Made by a program: the position numbers and the translations under genes. Below are positions 36,570 through 45,067 of a stretch of DNA of 64,000 nucleotides, piece after piece. The DNA lies in contig JABISF010000037.1 in assembly GCA_018699935.1 (NCBI GenBank), positions 1-64,000 on the forward strand. The letters are read 5' to 3'. The stretch is from Flavobacteriaceae bacterium (GTDB taxonomy: Bacteria > Bacteroidota > Bacteroidia > Flavobacteriales > Flavobacteriaceae). A model generated the notes under the pieces. The model was not told the DNA's origin. It saw only the letters and a program-made list of their open reading frames with translations, and did not search any database. Position 1 is the first letter of the stretch, and every line of letters begins with the position of its first letter.

Positions 36570-36591
36570 GCTATATTTCATGACAGTTTGT

Positions 36592-36628
36592 AAAAAAAAA
36601 TGCCAGCACACTGACAGGCTGACATTTT
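36592..36628 (-). terminator. Rho-independent terminator after secG
   Basis: On the minus strand AAAATGTCAGC pairs with GCTGGCATTTT (one G-U pair) across a 10-nt loop, followed by nine T. It ends the miaB-to-secG operon and isolates groES. Confidence 0.87.
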
Positions 36629-36646
36629 TTGGAAGTTTTTGAAGTC

Positions 36647-37021
36647 TTATTCCGCTTCAGGAATTGGAATTTCGGGAATTTCTGGAATTGCTTCAGGGGT
36701 TGTTGTTTCGTTGGGTAATGCTTCTGGAATGGTCAATTCTGTGGGTGTTTCACCATTCAACAGCTTAGAATCACCAGCGGCTTGTCCATCGGACAAAGTC
36801 ACATTGGAAATGAGAATCAACGCAAGGAGTAAAGTAGCCAATACCCAAGTGCTGCGATCCAAAAAATCGGTTGTTTTTTGGACTCCTCCCACTTGTTGAG
36901 AACCGCCCCCTCCAAACGAAGAAGAGAGTCCTCCACCTTTGGGATTTTGAACCATTACTACGAGAATTAGCAAAAAGCATACAAGGATGATCAATGCTGT
37001 AAAAATTGTAAATGTACTCAT
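36647..37021 (-). CDS. secG: Preprotein translocase subunit SecG
   Basis: Small membrane subunit of the SecYEG channel. The 124-residue protein has two helices (about residues 4-23 and 55-75) around the SecG core VMVQNPKGGGLSSSFGGGG and QVGGVQKTTDFLDRSTWVLA. The C-terminal tail is acidic and rich in Pro, Glu and Thr (PEIPEIPIPEAE), longer than in E. coli but usual in Bacteroidota. It is the last gene of the miaB operon, 4 nt after the TPR-like gene, and is followed by a terminator. Confidence 0.95.
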   Translation of the reverse strand: MSTFTIFTALIILVCFLLILVVMVQNPKGGGLSSSFGGGGSQQVGGVQKTTDFLDRSTWVLATLLLALILISNVTLSDGQAAGDSKLLNGETPTELTIPEALPNETTTPEAIPEIPEIPIPEAE

Positions 37022-37025
37022 TAGG

Positions 37026-37742
37026 CTAATCTTTCAGTTTTTGTAAACGTTTGATTTCTTTGATTTGGACTGCAAATAAACTATTTTTTTCCGGATATTT
37101 CAAACATAAAATTTTATATGCTTGCAAGGCTTTCCCGTATTTTTTTTGTTTTACCAATACTTTGGCCAGTGTTTCGGTCATTAATTCATCGGTGGAAGTC
37201 CAACTTTCTGAGCTCAAGTCAACCCCTTTGGAGACATTTTTATCTGGAACAATTTTGGGTTGCTTATTTAAAAAATCATCAATAAGATCGAATTTATCTT
37301 TTAAGTCAGGCACCCGCTCCTCCACATTTTTTTGAGCATTTAAAAAGCGCGCCCATTCTGAAAAGCCCATCTTTTCTTTTTCCAACAATTGCGAAATGGA
37401 CTGTTGCTGGGAAACTTCTACTTTTAATTCAGGTGTTTCCGGGACAGCCATTGGAGTTTCAGTAGCTAATGGAATAGGTTTTTCGATTTTAGGGACTTCA
37501 ATTTCTTTAGCAATCCATTGATACAACAATTTCCGATTGTAGGTCGCCAGGGCGGTTTTGGAAAGTGTTTTTTCAAATTTTTCCGGCTGTTGCTGGTGAA
37601 TGTATTTTAAATGATAAAAACGCAGCCACAAAAAATAAGGATAACGTTGGATGGCATCCTCTATAAGTGCCAATGTAGCCGAATCTTGGGGGTCGAAAAA
37701 CCGGAGCTTTTCTACAATTGATGCGGCTTCTGAATTTACCAT
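37026..37742 (-). CDS. Hypothetical TPR-like protein between lptE and secG
   Basis: The 238-residue protein has no signal peptide and no membrane helix. Helical repeat-like parts lie at both ends (DSATLALIEDAIQRYPYFLW near 20-40; VLVKQKKYGKALQAYKILCLKYPEKN near 195-220, which resembles one TPR). A Pro/Glu-rich linker lies around residues 95-125. It overlaps lptE by 7 nt and sits 4 nt before secG. The gene order is common in flavobacteria, but the role is not known to me. A cytoplasmic adaptor is the simplest reading. Confidence 0.78.
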   Translation of the reverse strand: MVNSEAASIVEKLRFFDPQDSATLALIEDAIQRYPYFLWLRFYHLKYIHQQQPEKFEKTLSKTALATYNRKLLYQWIAKEIEVPKIEKPIPLATETPMAVPETPELKVEVSQQQSISQLLEKEKMGFSEWARFLNAQKNVEERVPDLKDKFDLIDDFLNKQPKIVPDKNVSKGVDLSSESWTSTDELMTETLAKVLVKQKKYGKALQAYKILCLKYPEKNSLFAVQIKEIKRLQKLKD

Positions 37743-38266
37743 TTTGCGAGCGTATCGTTAAAAATATCTTGTGTAATTCGATCAAAAATGTCTTTGTGGG
37801 CAGCATCTTTAACATCGTACACCTGGAGTTCGGCAGGGAAGTCATAATAAAAGGAATAGCTTTTTTTGAAATCATCTTCCTCTTTTTTGGTATTCACAAA
37901 TCGAAAAGCAATCGTCATTTTCAAACGGTTTTGTGCGGCGGTGATTTCTGCGGTGGCCGACATGGGTGTTACACTGTATTCGATAATTTCACCTTCATAA
38001 ATCAAATCTCCATTTTCATTGACCAAATCCAAATTGGTTTGGTTCAACAATAAATCTTGTAAGGCAATGGTGAAATCATTGTCTAAGCCAGGTTCTACAG
38101 TAGAGCCGGGGCGGTTTCCTGCCAAGTTTTCAAAATAATTAACCTGAAAGGTTTTTGTTCCCGGCGGAATGGAAGCCCCCGTAAACGAATAGATTCCACA
38201 ACCCCATTGCAGCAATAAAGCAACGATTGCTATAGGCCACCAAATTTTAGTCTGTTGTGATATCAT
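37736..38266 (-). CDS. lptE: LPS-assembly lipoprotein LptE
   Basis: Outer-membrane lipoprotein that plugs and helps assemble LptD, the LPS exit channel. The 176-residue protein has a hydrophobic start ending in the lipobox LQWGCG (Cys23), then the Bacteroidota LptE pattern YSFTGASIPPGTKTFQVNYF, FTIALQDLLLNQTNLDLV and YEGEIIEYSVTPMSATAE. Its start overlaps the activator gene by 20 nt and its end overlaps the next gene by 7 nt. LptC of the same pathway lies at 4.1 kb; LptD is not in the window. Confidence 0.9.
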   Translation of the reverse strand: MISQQTKIWWPIAIVALLLQWGCGIYSFTGASIPPGTKTFQVNYFENLAGNRPGSTVEPGLDNDFTIALQDLLLNQTNLDLVNENGDLIYEGEIIEYSVTPMSATAEITAAQNRLKMTIAFRFVNTKKEEDDFKKSYSFYYDFPAELQVYDVKDAAHKDIFDRITQDIFNDTLAKW

Positions 38267-39524
38267 TTAAATCGTATTGTTTGATTTTACGATAGAGGGT
38301 GCGTTCTGAAATCCCCAATTCTTTTGCTGCTAATTTACGTTTTCCTTTACTACGGATCAACGCACGCCGGATCATTTCAATTTCTTTATCCAAAAGTGAT
38401 AAAGTTTCCTCTTCTTCGATGGTTTCGGCGTACTGATATTTATCAATTTGAGATGAAGTGGAAACTTCTGAAGGATTCATGTTGACGGGGACAACATCAT
38501 AGGATTCCTCAGTCGGTAGTTCTTCCAAAGCATCATCTTCTCCATATATTTTCTTAATCAAACCTTGATTCTTCTCCTGAATTGATTTGCTATTGTCATT
38601 TTTGATGAGATCCAAAGTAAGTTTTTTCAAATCATTCAAATCACTTTTCATATCGAACAGCACTTTATAGAGAATTTCTCGCTCGGATGAAAAATCGCTT
38701 TCTTTGGAGGTATTTCCCACCAAAGCAGGAACCTGTCGCCCCATGTCGGGCAAATACGGACGGATTAAAGAGGCACTAATATCCCTTTCTTTTTCTAAAA
38801 CCGAAAGTTGCTCGGCCACGTTACGGAGTTGACGAATATTTCCCGGCCAACGATACTGCATCAACAGATTTTGTGCGTGTTGATCCAAGCGAAGCGAGGG
38901 CATGTGGTATTTTTGTGCAAAATCCGAAGCAAATTTCCGAAACAGTAAAGGAATATCATCTTTGCGATCTCTCAAAGGAGGAAGCGTAATTTCCACAGTG
39001 CTTAGGCGATAATACAAGTCTTCTCTGAACTTTCCTTTTTCAATAGCCTGTTGCATATTGACATTGGTGGCGGCAACGATGCGGGCATTGGTTTTTTGTT
39101 CTTTGGAGGATCCCACCTTCATGAATTCGCCAGTTTCCAAAACCCGAAGCAAGCGCACTTGCGTGGGAAGGGGCAATTCGCCCACTTCATCCAAAAAAAT
39201 GGTACCTCCATCGGCGACTTCAAAATAGCCCAAACGGGTCTGAGAGGCTCCGGTAAAAGACCCTTTTTCGTGCCCAAACAATTCGCTGTCAATAGTACCT
39301 TCGGGAATGGCTCCACAGTTTACGGCGATGTATTTGGAGTGCTTACGATGGGAAAATTGATGAATAATTTTTGGAATATTTTCTTTTCCAACCCCACTTT
39401 CACCAATGACTAGGACAGAAATATCCGTGGAAGCCACACGCAAGGATTTTTCCAAGGCACGGTTCAAACCGATGTGGTTTCCAATGATTCCAAAACGTTG
39501 TTTTACGGCTTGTAAAGATTCCAT
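38247..39524 (-). CDS. Sigma-54-interacting transcriptional activator without receiver domain
   Basis: AAA+ enhancer-binding protein of 425 residues. The ATPase domain starts almost at the N-terminus: Walker A GESGVGKE at 41-48, the sigma-54 contact loop GSFTGA at 88-93 (usual GAFTGA, Ala to Ser), and Walker B GGTIFLDEVGEL. A Fis-type helix-turn-helix lies at the C-terminus (KGKRKLAAKELGISERTLYRKI). A linker of about 110 residues rich in charged residues separates them. There is no response-regulator, GAF or PAS domain, so its signal input is not evident. It starts 1 nt after miaB and overlaps lptE by 20 nt, so it is expressed inside an LPS/secretion operon. Confidence 0.93.
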   Translation of the reverse strand: MESLQAVKQRFGIIGNHIGLNRALEKSLRVASTDISVLVIGESGVGKENIPKIIHQFSHRKHSKYIAVNCGAIPEGTIDSELFGHEKGSFTGASQTRLGYFEVADGGTIFLDEVGELPLPTQVRLLRVLETGEFMKVGSSKEQKTNARIVAATNVNMQQAIEKGKFREDLYYRLSTVEITLPPLRDRKDDIPLLFRKFASDFAQKYHMPSLRLDQHAQNLLMQYRWPGNIRQLRNVAEQLSVLEKERDISASLIRPYLPDMGRQVPALVGNTSKESDFSSEREILYKVLFDMKSDLNDLKKLTLDLIKNDNSKSIQEKNQGLIKKIYGEDDALEELPTEESYDVVPVNMNPSEVSTSSQIDKYQYAETIEEEETLSLLDKEIEMIRRALIRSKGKRKLAAKELGISERTLYRKIKQYDLNDITTD

Positions 39525-39525
39525 A

Positions 39526-41055
39526 TTAGATTGATTTTGAATAATCCACAGCGGTTCCTATTAGGGTGGCTGAGGTACAATCATTAATTTTCACATCGAC
39601 AAAATCGCCTACTTGATAGTGTTCTTTAGGAAAGACGGCAACTGTATTTTGGGTGGTTCTTCCGCTCCAAAAAGCGTCAGATTTCTTAGAGGTTTTTTCG
39701 ATAAGAACACTCACCGTTTTGCCCAAAAACGTTTGCGTACGATACAAACTGTGTTTTTGTTGTAGATCAATGATTTCGTTCAATCGTCTTTTTTTGATTT
39801 CTTGAGGGACATCATCTGCTATTTTACGAGCGGCCAAAGTTCCCGGACGTTCGGAATAAGCAAACATAAATCCAAAATCATATTTTACGTATTCCATTAG
39901 GGAAAGCGTGTCTTGATGATCGGCTTCGGTTTCAGTAGGAAAACCCGTGATGATATCATGAGAAATCCCGCAATCCGGCAAAATTGCTCGAACATTGTCG
40001 ATGAGTGCAAAATATTCTTCTCGTGTGTGCAAACGATTCATTTTTTGAAGAATCTGATCACTTCCCGATTGTACAGGAAGATGGATGTATTTGCAAATAT
40101 TGGGGTGCTTTGCCATGGTTTCTAACACTTCCACCGACATGTCTTGCGGATTGGAAGTTGAAAAGCGAATCCGCATTTTGGGCTGTTGTTGAGCAACCAA
40201 ATCTAATAAATGATGAAAACGAACGGCTGTTTTTTGTTGTAATTCGGTGGCTTTTTCAAAATCTTTTTTTAATCCTCCTCCATACCACAAATAACTGTCC
40301 ACATTTTGTCCTAACAAAGTTATTTCCTTATATCCTTGATGGGCCAATTCTTGAACTTCCTCCAAGATGCTTTTCGGATCCCTACTGCGTTCGCGACCTC
40401 GCGTAAAAGGCACTACGCAAAACGTGCACATATTATCACAGCCTCTTGTAATAGAAACAAAGGCACTCACCCCATTGGAATTTAAACGAACGGGAGCAAT
40501 ATCTCCATAAGTTTCATCCCGAGAGAGGAGTACATTTACGGCTTCGCGATCGGCTTCTGCTTCTTGCAATAGATTCGGCAAATCCTTGTAAGCGTCGGGT
40601 CCTACAACAAGGTCAACAATTTTTTCTTCTTCCAGAAATTTGTGTTTGAGACGTTCGGCCATACAACCCAAGACTCCCACCTTGAGATGGCGTTTATTCT
40701 TTTTTAAACCCGTAAAATGCTCTAAACGTTTACGCACCGTTTGTTCTGCCTTTTCTCGGATGGAACAAGTATTGAGCAAAATGAGTGAAGCTTCTTTTAA
40801 GTCCGAAGTGATGCGATAGCCCTCTTTTTTAAGAATGGATGCAACCACTTCGCTGTCGGCAAAATTCATTTGGCAGCCATAGCTTTCAATAAACGCACTT
40901 TTACCATTCAAAGGGTTTGTATTCGAGACAGACGCTTCCATGGCCGCTCCGTTATATAAATTTGGATTTTTGGGTACTGTCGTTGTCTCCCTATCTGCAG
41001 AAGAAGAATTTTTATTCTGGACGTCCAATAATTTATTTTTTATTTGAATCCCCAT
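39526..41055 (-). CDS. miaB: tRNA-2-methylthio-N6-dimethylallyladenosine synthase
   Basis: Radical-SAM enzyme that adds the methylthio group to i6A37 of tRNAs reading UNN codons. The 509-residue protein has the UPF0004 domain with cysteines in [21 protein letters not shown] and VLGCMAERL. The radical-SAM cluster motif is [19 protein letters not shown], and a TRAM domain ends the protein. The first 38 residues are an Asn/Ser/Thr-rich extension. A second start at 40941 (MEASVSNTN) would fit the length of relatives better, so the start is uncertain. A perfect -7 element lies 80 nt upstream of the first ATG, leaving a leader that holds a 12-codon reading frame. miaB heads the operon ending with secG. 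Confidence 0.95.
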   Translation of the reverse strand: MGIQIKNKLLDVQNKNSSSADRETTTVPKNPNLYNGAAMEASVSNTNPLNGKSAFIESYGCQMNFADSEVVASILKKEGYRITSDLKEASLILLNTCSIREKAEQTVRKRLEHFTGLKKNKRHLKVGVLGCMAERLKHKFLEEEKIVDLVVGPDAYKDLPNLLQEAEADREAVNVLLSRDETYGDIAPVRLNSNGVSAFVSITRGCDNMCTFCVVPFTRGRERSRDPKSILEEVQELAHQGYKEITLLGQNVDSYLWYGGGLKKDFEKATELQQKTAVRFHHLLDLVAQQQPKMRIRFSTSNPQDMSVEVLETMAKHPNICKYIHLPVQSGSDQILQKMNRLHTREEYFALIDNVRAILPDCGISHDIITGFPTETEADHQDTLSLMEYVKYDFGFMFAYSERPGTLAARKIADDVPQEIKKRRLNEIIDLQQKHSLYRTQTFLGKTVSVLIEKTSKKSDAFWSGRTTQNTVAVFPKEHYQVGDFVDVKINDCTSATLIGTAVDYSKSI

Positions 41056-41070
41056 ACGGGTAAAAGGTTT

Positions 41071-41109
41071 TTAGCTTTTGATGAAACAAACATCACGGTA
41101 GAAAAACAT
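41071..41109 (-). other. Twelve-codon reading frame in the miaB leader
   Basis: Between the -7 element and miaB the minus strand reads MFFYRDVCFIKS and stop, in the same frame as miaB and 15 nt before its ATG. Five of eleven codons after the start begin with U (TTT, TTC, TAC, TGT, TTC). Short frames arise often by chance, so translation is unproven. Confidence 0.25.
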
Positions 41110-41134
41110 TTTCTTAGGTGTTGTTTCAATCGTG

Positions 41135-41142
41135 CAAATATA
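41135..41142 (-). promoter_or_regulatory. -7 element of the miaB operon promoter
   Basis: TATATTTG on the minus strand is a perfect TAnnTTTG. It ends 26 nt before the leader reading frame and 80 nt before the annotated miaB ATG. Confidence 0.62.
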
Positions 41143-41234
41143 CAACCTAAATTGAAAATGGGACATTTTGTCAGTCTTCCATTTAAAAGGATAAATCAAA
41201 AGGAAGCGTCAAAAGCTGGACTACAAATTTAAAA

Positions 41235-41292
41235 CTCACTAAAACAAAAGGACGGATTGTCAAATGGTTAAAACCGTTCCAACATTAGTGAG
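41235..41292 (-). terminator. Possible terminator hairpin spanning the YeeE/YedE gene stop
   Basis: CTCACTAA, which includes the stop codon of the minus-strand gene, can pair with TTAGTGAG 42 nt further on, followed by TTTTAAATTT. The loop holds a small GGTT/AACC hairpin. The long loop makes this weak. Confidence 0.3.
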
Positions 41293-41698
41293 GCAAACGA
41301 TTTTGAAGACGTCCGTAACTCCAAGTTCCCAATACAGCGAAAAAGATGACCACCAAAATGGGAAAAAATCCGGCCCCCAAAAGCGTGAACATGGGTCCGG
41401 GACAAGCACCAGAGAGTGCCCAGCCCAAGCCGAAAATGACACCTCCATAAGCGTAGCGTTTGAAGCTTTTCTCTTTGTCTGCAATGATGATGGGTTCTCC
41501 AAAGATGGATTTCAATTGGAAACGTTTAATGAGTTGAATGATAATAACTCCAAAAACCAAAGCTGAACCAATGATACCATACATGTGAAAGGATTGAAAT
41601 TGAAACATTTCATAGATCCGAAACCAAGACGCCGCTTCCGATTTAAACATTGTAATTCCGAAAACAATACCAATAATAAAATATATAAGCGTTTGCAT
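41285..41698 (-). CDS. YeeE/YedE-family transporter, C-terminal half protein (DUF6691 type)
   Basis: A 137-residue membrane protein with four hydrophobic segments. The family signature GLGWALSGACPGPMFTLLGAG holds a conserved cysteine (near residue 99) that in the YeeE/TsuA family passes thiosulfate or sulfide through the pore. Alone it is half the usual transporter. The other half is the adjacent upstream gene, 3 nt away, so the two probably form one split transporter. The substrate is likely a reduced sulfur compound, by family only. Confidence 0.88.
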   Translation of the reverse strand: MQTLIYFIIGIVFGITMFKSEAASWFRIYEMFQFQSFHMYGIIGSALVFGVIIIQLIKRFQLKSIFGEPIIIADKEKSFKRYAYGGVIFGLGWALSGACPGPMFTLLGAGFFPILVVIFFAVLGTWSYGRLQNRLPH

Positions 41699-41701
41699 AA
41701 T

Positions 41702-42259
41702 CTATAGAAAATAAGGTAATAAGAAATGATTCATTAACAAGCCTCCAACAAAAAATCCGATCACGGCATAGAGGGAGACCAACTGTAAATTGCTCAGACC
41801 CGAAATCGCATGTCCTGAAGTACAACCCCCGGCATAGCGTGCTCCAAAGCCTACTAAAAACCCTCCCAAAGCAAGGGACAGCAGTACTAGGGGATTTTGA
41901 AGGGCTTCCATTGCAAAGAGTTCCTCCGGTAAGTAACTGTTTCCGGCACTTTGAATTCCAAGCCCTTGTAATTTTGTAATTGTTTTTTCACTGATCGTTA
42001 CGGCGGTAGTATTGGAAAGTAAATGACTGCCGAGCCAACCACCAACAACAGCTCCTAAAACAACAATAAGATTCCAACGTTGCGATTTCCAATCGTAATT
42101 AAAAAAAGAGGTGGATTTACCAGCACCGCAAATGGCACAAATCGTCCTTAAATTGGAGGACATTCCAAAAGATTTTCCAACAAAAAGCAATGCCATCAGC
42201 ACAAATGCGATCATGGGGCCACCAATATACCAGGGCCAAGGTTCAAATATCCAATTCAT
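41702..42259 (-). CDS. YeeE/YedE-family transporter, N-terminal half protein
   Basis: A 185-residue membrane protein with four to five hydrophobic segments and the signature GFGARYAGGCTSGHAISGLSNL with one conserved cysteine. Another cysteine pair lies in LRTICAICGAGKSTSFFNYDW (not a Walker motif). It pairs with the following gene as the two halves of a sulfur-compound transporter. A perfect -7 element (42314-42307) lies 48 nt upstream. Confidence 0.88.
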   Translation of the reverse strand: MNWIFEPWPWYIGGPMIAFVLMALLFVGKSFGMSSNLRTICAICGAGKSTSFFNYDWKSQRWNLIVVLGAVVGGWLGSHLLSNTTAVTISEKTITKLQGLGIQSAGNSYLPEELFAMEALQNPLVLLSLALGGFLVGFGARYAGGCTSGHAISGLSNLQLVSLYAVIGFFVGGLLMNHFLLPYFL

Positions 42260-42306
42260 AATAGTTTCAATAATGATTCGTCTATGATTATTAATCTTGT
42301 GTTACG

Positions 42307-42314
42307 CAAAGATA
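42307..42314 (-). promoter_or_regulatory. -7 element of the YeeE/YedE gene pair
   Basis: TATCTTTG on the minus strand is a perfect TAnnTTTG, 48 nt before the ATG at 42259. Confidence 0.58.
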
Positions 42315-42353
42315 GTGGGTTGTTTCTAATTTCTTAATGCTTTACAGTAGGAA

Positions 42354-42416
42354 ATGAAAAATTCTGTTTGCCCTTCATGTTCAAAAGCATTCGAATTAAA
42401 ATTCCGTTTTTATTGA
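42354..42416 (+). CDS. Very short reading frame with a zinc-ribbon-like start (doubtful)
   Basis: Twenty codons from ATG 42354 to TGA 42416 encode a peptide with VCPSCSKAFELK, the look of the first knuckle of a zinc ribbon. A -7-like TAATTTCT ends 20 nt upstream. No second CxxC follows in any frame. It may be a remnant of a decayed gene, a small protein, or chance. Confidence 0.22.
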   Translation: MKNSVCPSCSKAFELKFRFY

Positions 42417-42552
42417 TTAAAAGAAAACTTTACAAGAATTCATCGTCTTAAAAACAAAAGATTAAAGGGTTCAAGGTTACATTTTTATCTAAAAAATCCT
42501 CCATAAAATTGTCGGATACAAGGGTGTAATTTGGTAGGTCTGTGATTTAAAA

Positions 42553-42585
42553 TTTGATAGTTCCAAAAAAACTTACCTACTTTTG
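42553..42585 (+). promoter_or_regulatory. Promoter of topA
   Basis: TTTG at 42553-42556, a 21-nt spacer and TACTTTTG at 42578-42585 match the Bacteroidota -33/-7 consensus exactly. The ATG at 42605 follows 20 nt after the -7 element. Confidence 0.8.
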
Positions 42586-42604
42586 CTCCAAAAATATTAT
42601 CCTT

Positions 42605-45067
42605 ATGTCCAAAAATTTAGTCATTGTTGAGTCACCTGCAAAAGCAAAAACCATTGAAAAATTTTTGGGAAAAGATTTTAAAGTTGCTTCCAGCTTTGGT
42701 CATATCGCAGATTTACCTTCGAAAGAATTGGGGGTTAATGTAGATGGTGATTTTACTCCCAAATACATCGTCAATGACGACAAGAAAAAAGTTGTAAATG
42801 AGTTAAAAAAGTTAGCAAAAAACGCTGATTATGTTTGGTTGGCCAGTGATGAAGATCGAGAGGGAGAAGCCATTGCCTGGCATTTGGCGAATAATTTAAA
42901 ACTTACTTCGAAAAACTCCAAGCGTATTGTTTTCTCAGAAATTACTAAAAACGCCATACTCAGAGCTATAGATCAGCCTCGCGATATTGATTACAATCTT
43001 GTGAACGCCCAACAAGCCCGTCGGGTTTTGGATCGTTTGGTAGGCTATGAGTTATCTCCGGTTCTTTGGAAAAAGGTCAAAGGGGGGCTATCTGCAGGTC
43101 GTGTTCAATCCGTTGCAGTTCGTTTGATTGTCGAGCAAGAAAGAGCCATTCGGGATTTTATCCCTCAGGAATCGTTCAAAACACAAGCCAGTTTTTTGTC
43201 GACTTCTCAAAAACTAATTCCTGCGCAACTCAATCAAAATTTTGAGAGTGAAGCAGAAGCAGAAAAATTTCTTGCCTCCAATCCAGGTGCCGTTTATACG
43301 GTGGATGACGTTCAGAAAAAACCAGCAAAGAAAAGTCCGGCAGCACCTTTTACAACGTCTACCTTACAGCAAGAGGCTTCCCGAAAATTGTATTTTTCGG
43401 TGAGTAAGACAATGACTTTGGCGCAACGTCTGTATGAAGCTGGTCATATTACCTATATGCGAACCGATAGTGTAAATTTATCCAAAGAGGCGCAAAATAA
43501 TATCGGAAATTATATCGATGCGCAATATGGGGAGGCCTACAAACAATTGCGTTCTTTCAAAACAAAAAACAAAGGTGCACAAGAGGCACACGAAGCGATA
43601 CGGCCTACAAATTTCAATGCCAATCAACTGTCATTAGAATACGATCAGGTCCGATTGTATGAATTGATTTGGAAACGTACCTTGGCATCGCAAATGAGTG
43701 ACGCTAAGTTGGAACGAACTCAAATTAGCATTAATGCAGACCAGTATAAACCTCAATTTATAGCCAAGGGAGAAGTCATTGTTTTTGATGGTTTTTTGAA
43801 AGTGTACATGGAGGGAGTGGATGAAGAAGATGAAGAAACCCAGGGGATGTTACCCAAAGTGAAGGTAGGAGAGCAATTAAGTCTTCAAAACATAAAAAGT
43901 GTTCAGCGTTTTACGCGCCCCCCGTATCGTTTTTCGGAAGCCGCTTTAGTTAAAAAAATGGAGGAATTGGGAATTGGAAGACCTTCTACCTATGCGCCCA
44001 CCATTTCGACCATACAGAACAGAAATTATATTCAAAAAGGAACTTCAGAAGGGGAAGAAAGAAAGTATATGGAACTCACTTTGGTCGATGACCAAGTTTC
44101 CAAACAACTACTGACGGAAATGGTAGGTGCAGATAAGGGTAAGTTAATTCCTACAGATATTGGCACCATCGTAAACGATTTTTTGGTCGAAAATTTTGAA
44201 TCCATCTTGGATTTCAACTTTACAGCCCAAGTGGAACAAAGCTTTGATGACATTGCTAGTGGAACAGAGGATTGGACCGCTATGCTAAAAAACTTTTATA
44301 CGAGTTTCCACGAAACCGTAGAAAGTGTCAATGAAAATGCCCAAAGAGAATCTGGCGAACGAATTTTAGGAGTAGATCCGAAATCGGGAAGAGCCGTAAA
44401 AGTACGCTTGGGAAAATTTGGTCCGATGGCGCAAATTGGAGAACAAGAGGATGAGCAAAAACCGGTTTATGCCAGTTTGGGCAGTACGCAACAATTGGAA
44501 ACCATTACTTTTGAAGAGGTGATGACCTTGTTTGAATTGCCCAAAACTATTGGGGACTATCAAGGTGAAGAAGTAATTGTCAACAACGGTCGCTTTGGTC
44601 CTTATGTAAAATTTAAAGACAAGTTTATCTCCCTTCCCAAGGGTATGGAGCCCATGGAGGTAGATATGGAATTTGCAAAGGACTTGATTGAGGAAAAATT
44701 GAAAGCGGATGCTCCGATTTTTGAATACAATAATTTACCCGTCACCAAAGGAGTAGGGCGTTTTGGTCCTTTCATCAAATGGAGTGGGTTGTTTATCAAC
44801 GTTAATAAATCCTATGATTTTGACAATCTTTCTGATGCAGATATCGTCCAACTGATAGAAGATAAAATTCAAAAAGAAAAAGAAAAAGTACTCCACCACT
44901 GGGAGGAGGAAGGTATTCGAGTAGAGAAAGCACGTTGGGGTAGATCCGTCATCATAAAAGGCAAACAAAAAGTTGAATTGAACAAAGATGTGGACGCCAC
45001 CAAGCTCACATTGGAGCAGGTGCAAACCTTGTTGGGAAAGAGTAAAAAACGAGCCAAAAAGAAATAA
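42605..45067 (+). CDS. topA: DNA topoisomerase I
   Basis: Type IA enzyme that relaxes negative supercoils. The 820-residue protein has the Toprim domain at the start (VIVESPAKAKTIEKFLG; ASDEDREGEAIAWHLA with the acidic triad) and the catalytic tyrosine in GHITYMRTDSVNLS. Instead of C4 zinc fingers the C-terminus has Topo_C repeats (VRLGKFGPMAQIG, VNNGRFGPYVKF, GVGRFGPFIKW) and a basic KKRAKKK tail. The ATG at 42605 is chosen over an in-frame start at 42554 that lies within the promoter. The stop overlaps the next ATG by one base (TAATG). Confidence 0.97.
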   Translation: MSKNLVIVESPAKAKTIEKFLGKDFKVASSFGHIADLPSKELGVNVDGDFTPKYIVNDDKKKVVNELKKLAKNADYVWLASDEDREGEAIAWHLANNLKLTSKNSKRIVFSEITKNAILRAIDQPRDIDYNLVNAQQARRVLDRLVGYELSPVLWKKVKGGLSAGRVQSVAVRLIVEQERAIRDFIPQESFKTQASFLSTSQKLIPAQLNQNFESEAEAEKFLASNPGAVYTVDDVQKKPAKKSPAAPFTTSTLQQEASRKLYFSVSKTMTLAQRLYEAGHITYMRTDSVNLSKEAQNNIGNYIDAQYGEAYKQLRSFKTKNKGAQEAHEAIRPTNFNANQLSLEYDQVRLYELIWKRTLASQMSDAKLERTQISINADQYKPQFIAKGEVIVFDGFLKVYMEGVDEEDEETQGMLPKVKVGEQLSLQNIKSVQRFTRPPYRFSEAALVKKMEELGIGRPSTYAPTISTIQNRNYIQKGTSEGEERKYMELTLVDDQVSKQLLTEMVGADKGKLIPTDIGTIVNDFLVENFESILDFNFTAQVEQSFDDIASGTEDWTAMLKNFYTSFHETVESVNENAQRESGERILGVDPKSGRAVKVRLGKFGPMAQIGEQEDEQKPVYASLGSTQQLETITFEEVMTLFELPKTIGDYQGEEVIVNNGRFGPYVKFKDKFISLPKGMEPMEVDMEFAKDLIEEKLKADAPIFEYNNLPVTKGVGRFGPFIKWSGLFINVNKSYDFDNLSDADIVQLIEDKIQKEKEKVLHHWEEEGIRVEKARWGRSVIIKGKQKVELNKDVDATKLTLEQVQTLLGKSKKRAKKK

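Larger units (their letters stand above)
42260..42604. other. Divergent intergenic region between the sulfur transporter and topA
   Basis: This 345-nt AT-rich gap holds the minus-strand -7 element at 42307-42314, the plus-strand topA promoter at 42553-42585 and a 20-codon plus-strand reading frame with a CxxC motif at 42354-42416. I see no RNA gene or clear repeat in the remainder. Confidence 0.6.

Noticed and set aside
36521-36600. CIRCE heat-shock operator upstream of groES
   Set aside because: The palindrome present (AGTGGCA-N7-TGCCACT) differs from CIRCE in both sequence and spacing.
40005-40406. 133-codon open frame antisense to miaB
   Set aside because: Overlaps the radical-SAM core of miaB; no independent support.
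41044-41232. 62-codon plus-strand frame in the miaB upstream gap
   Set aside because: It begins inside miaB, overlaps its promoter and leader on the other strand, and has no recognisable features.
42554-42604. TTG start that would add 17 residues to TopA
   Set aside because: It lies between the -33 and -7 boxes of the topA promoter, and the TopA N-terminus is conserved from ATG 42605.
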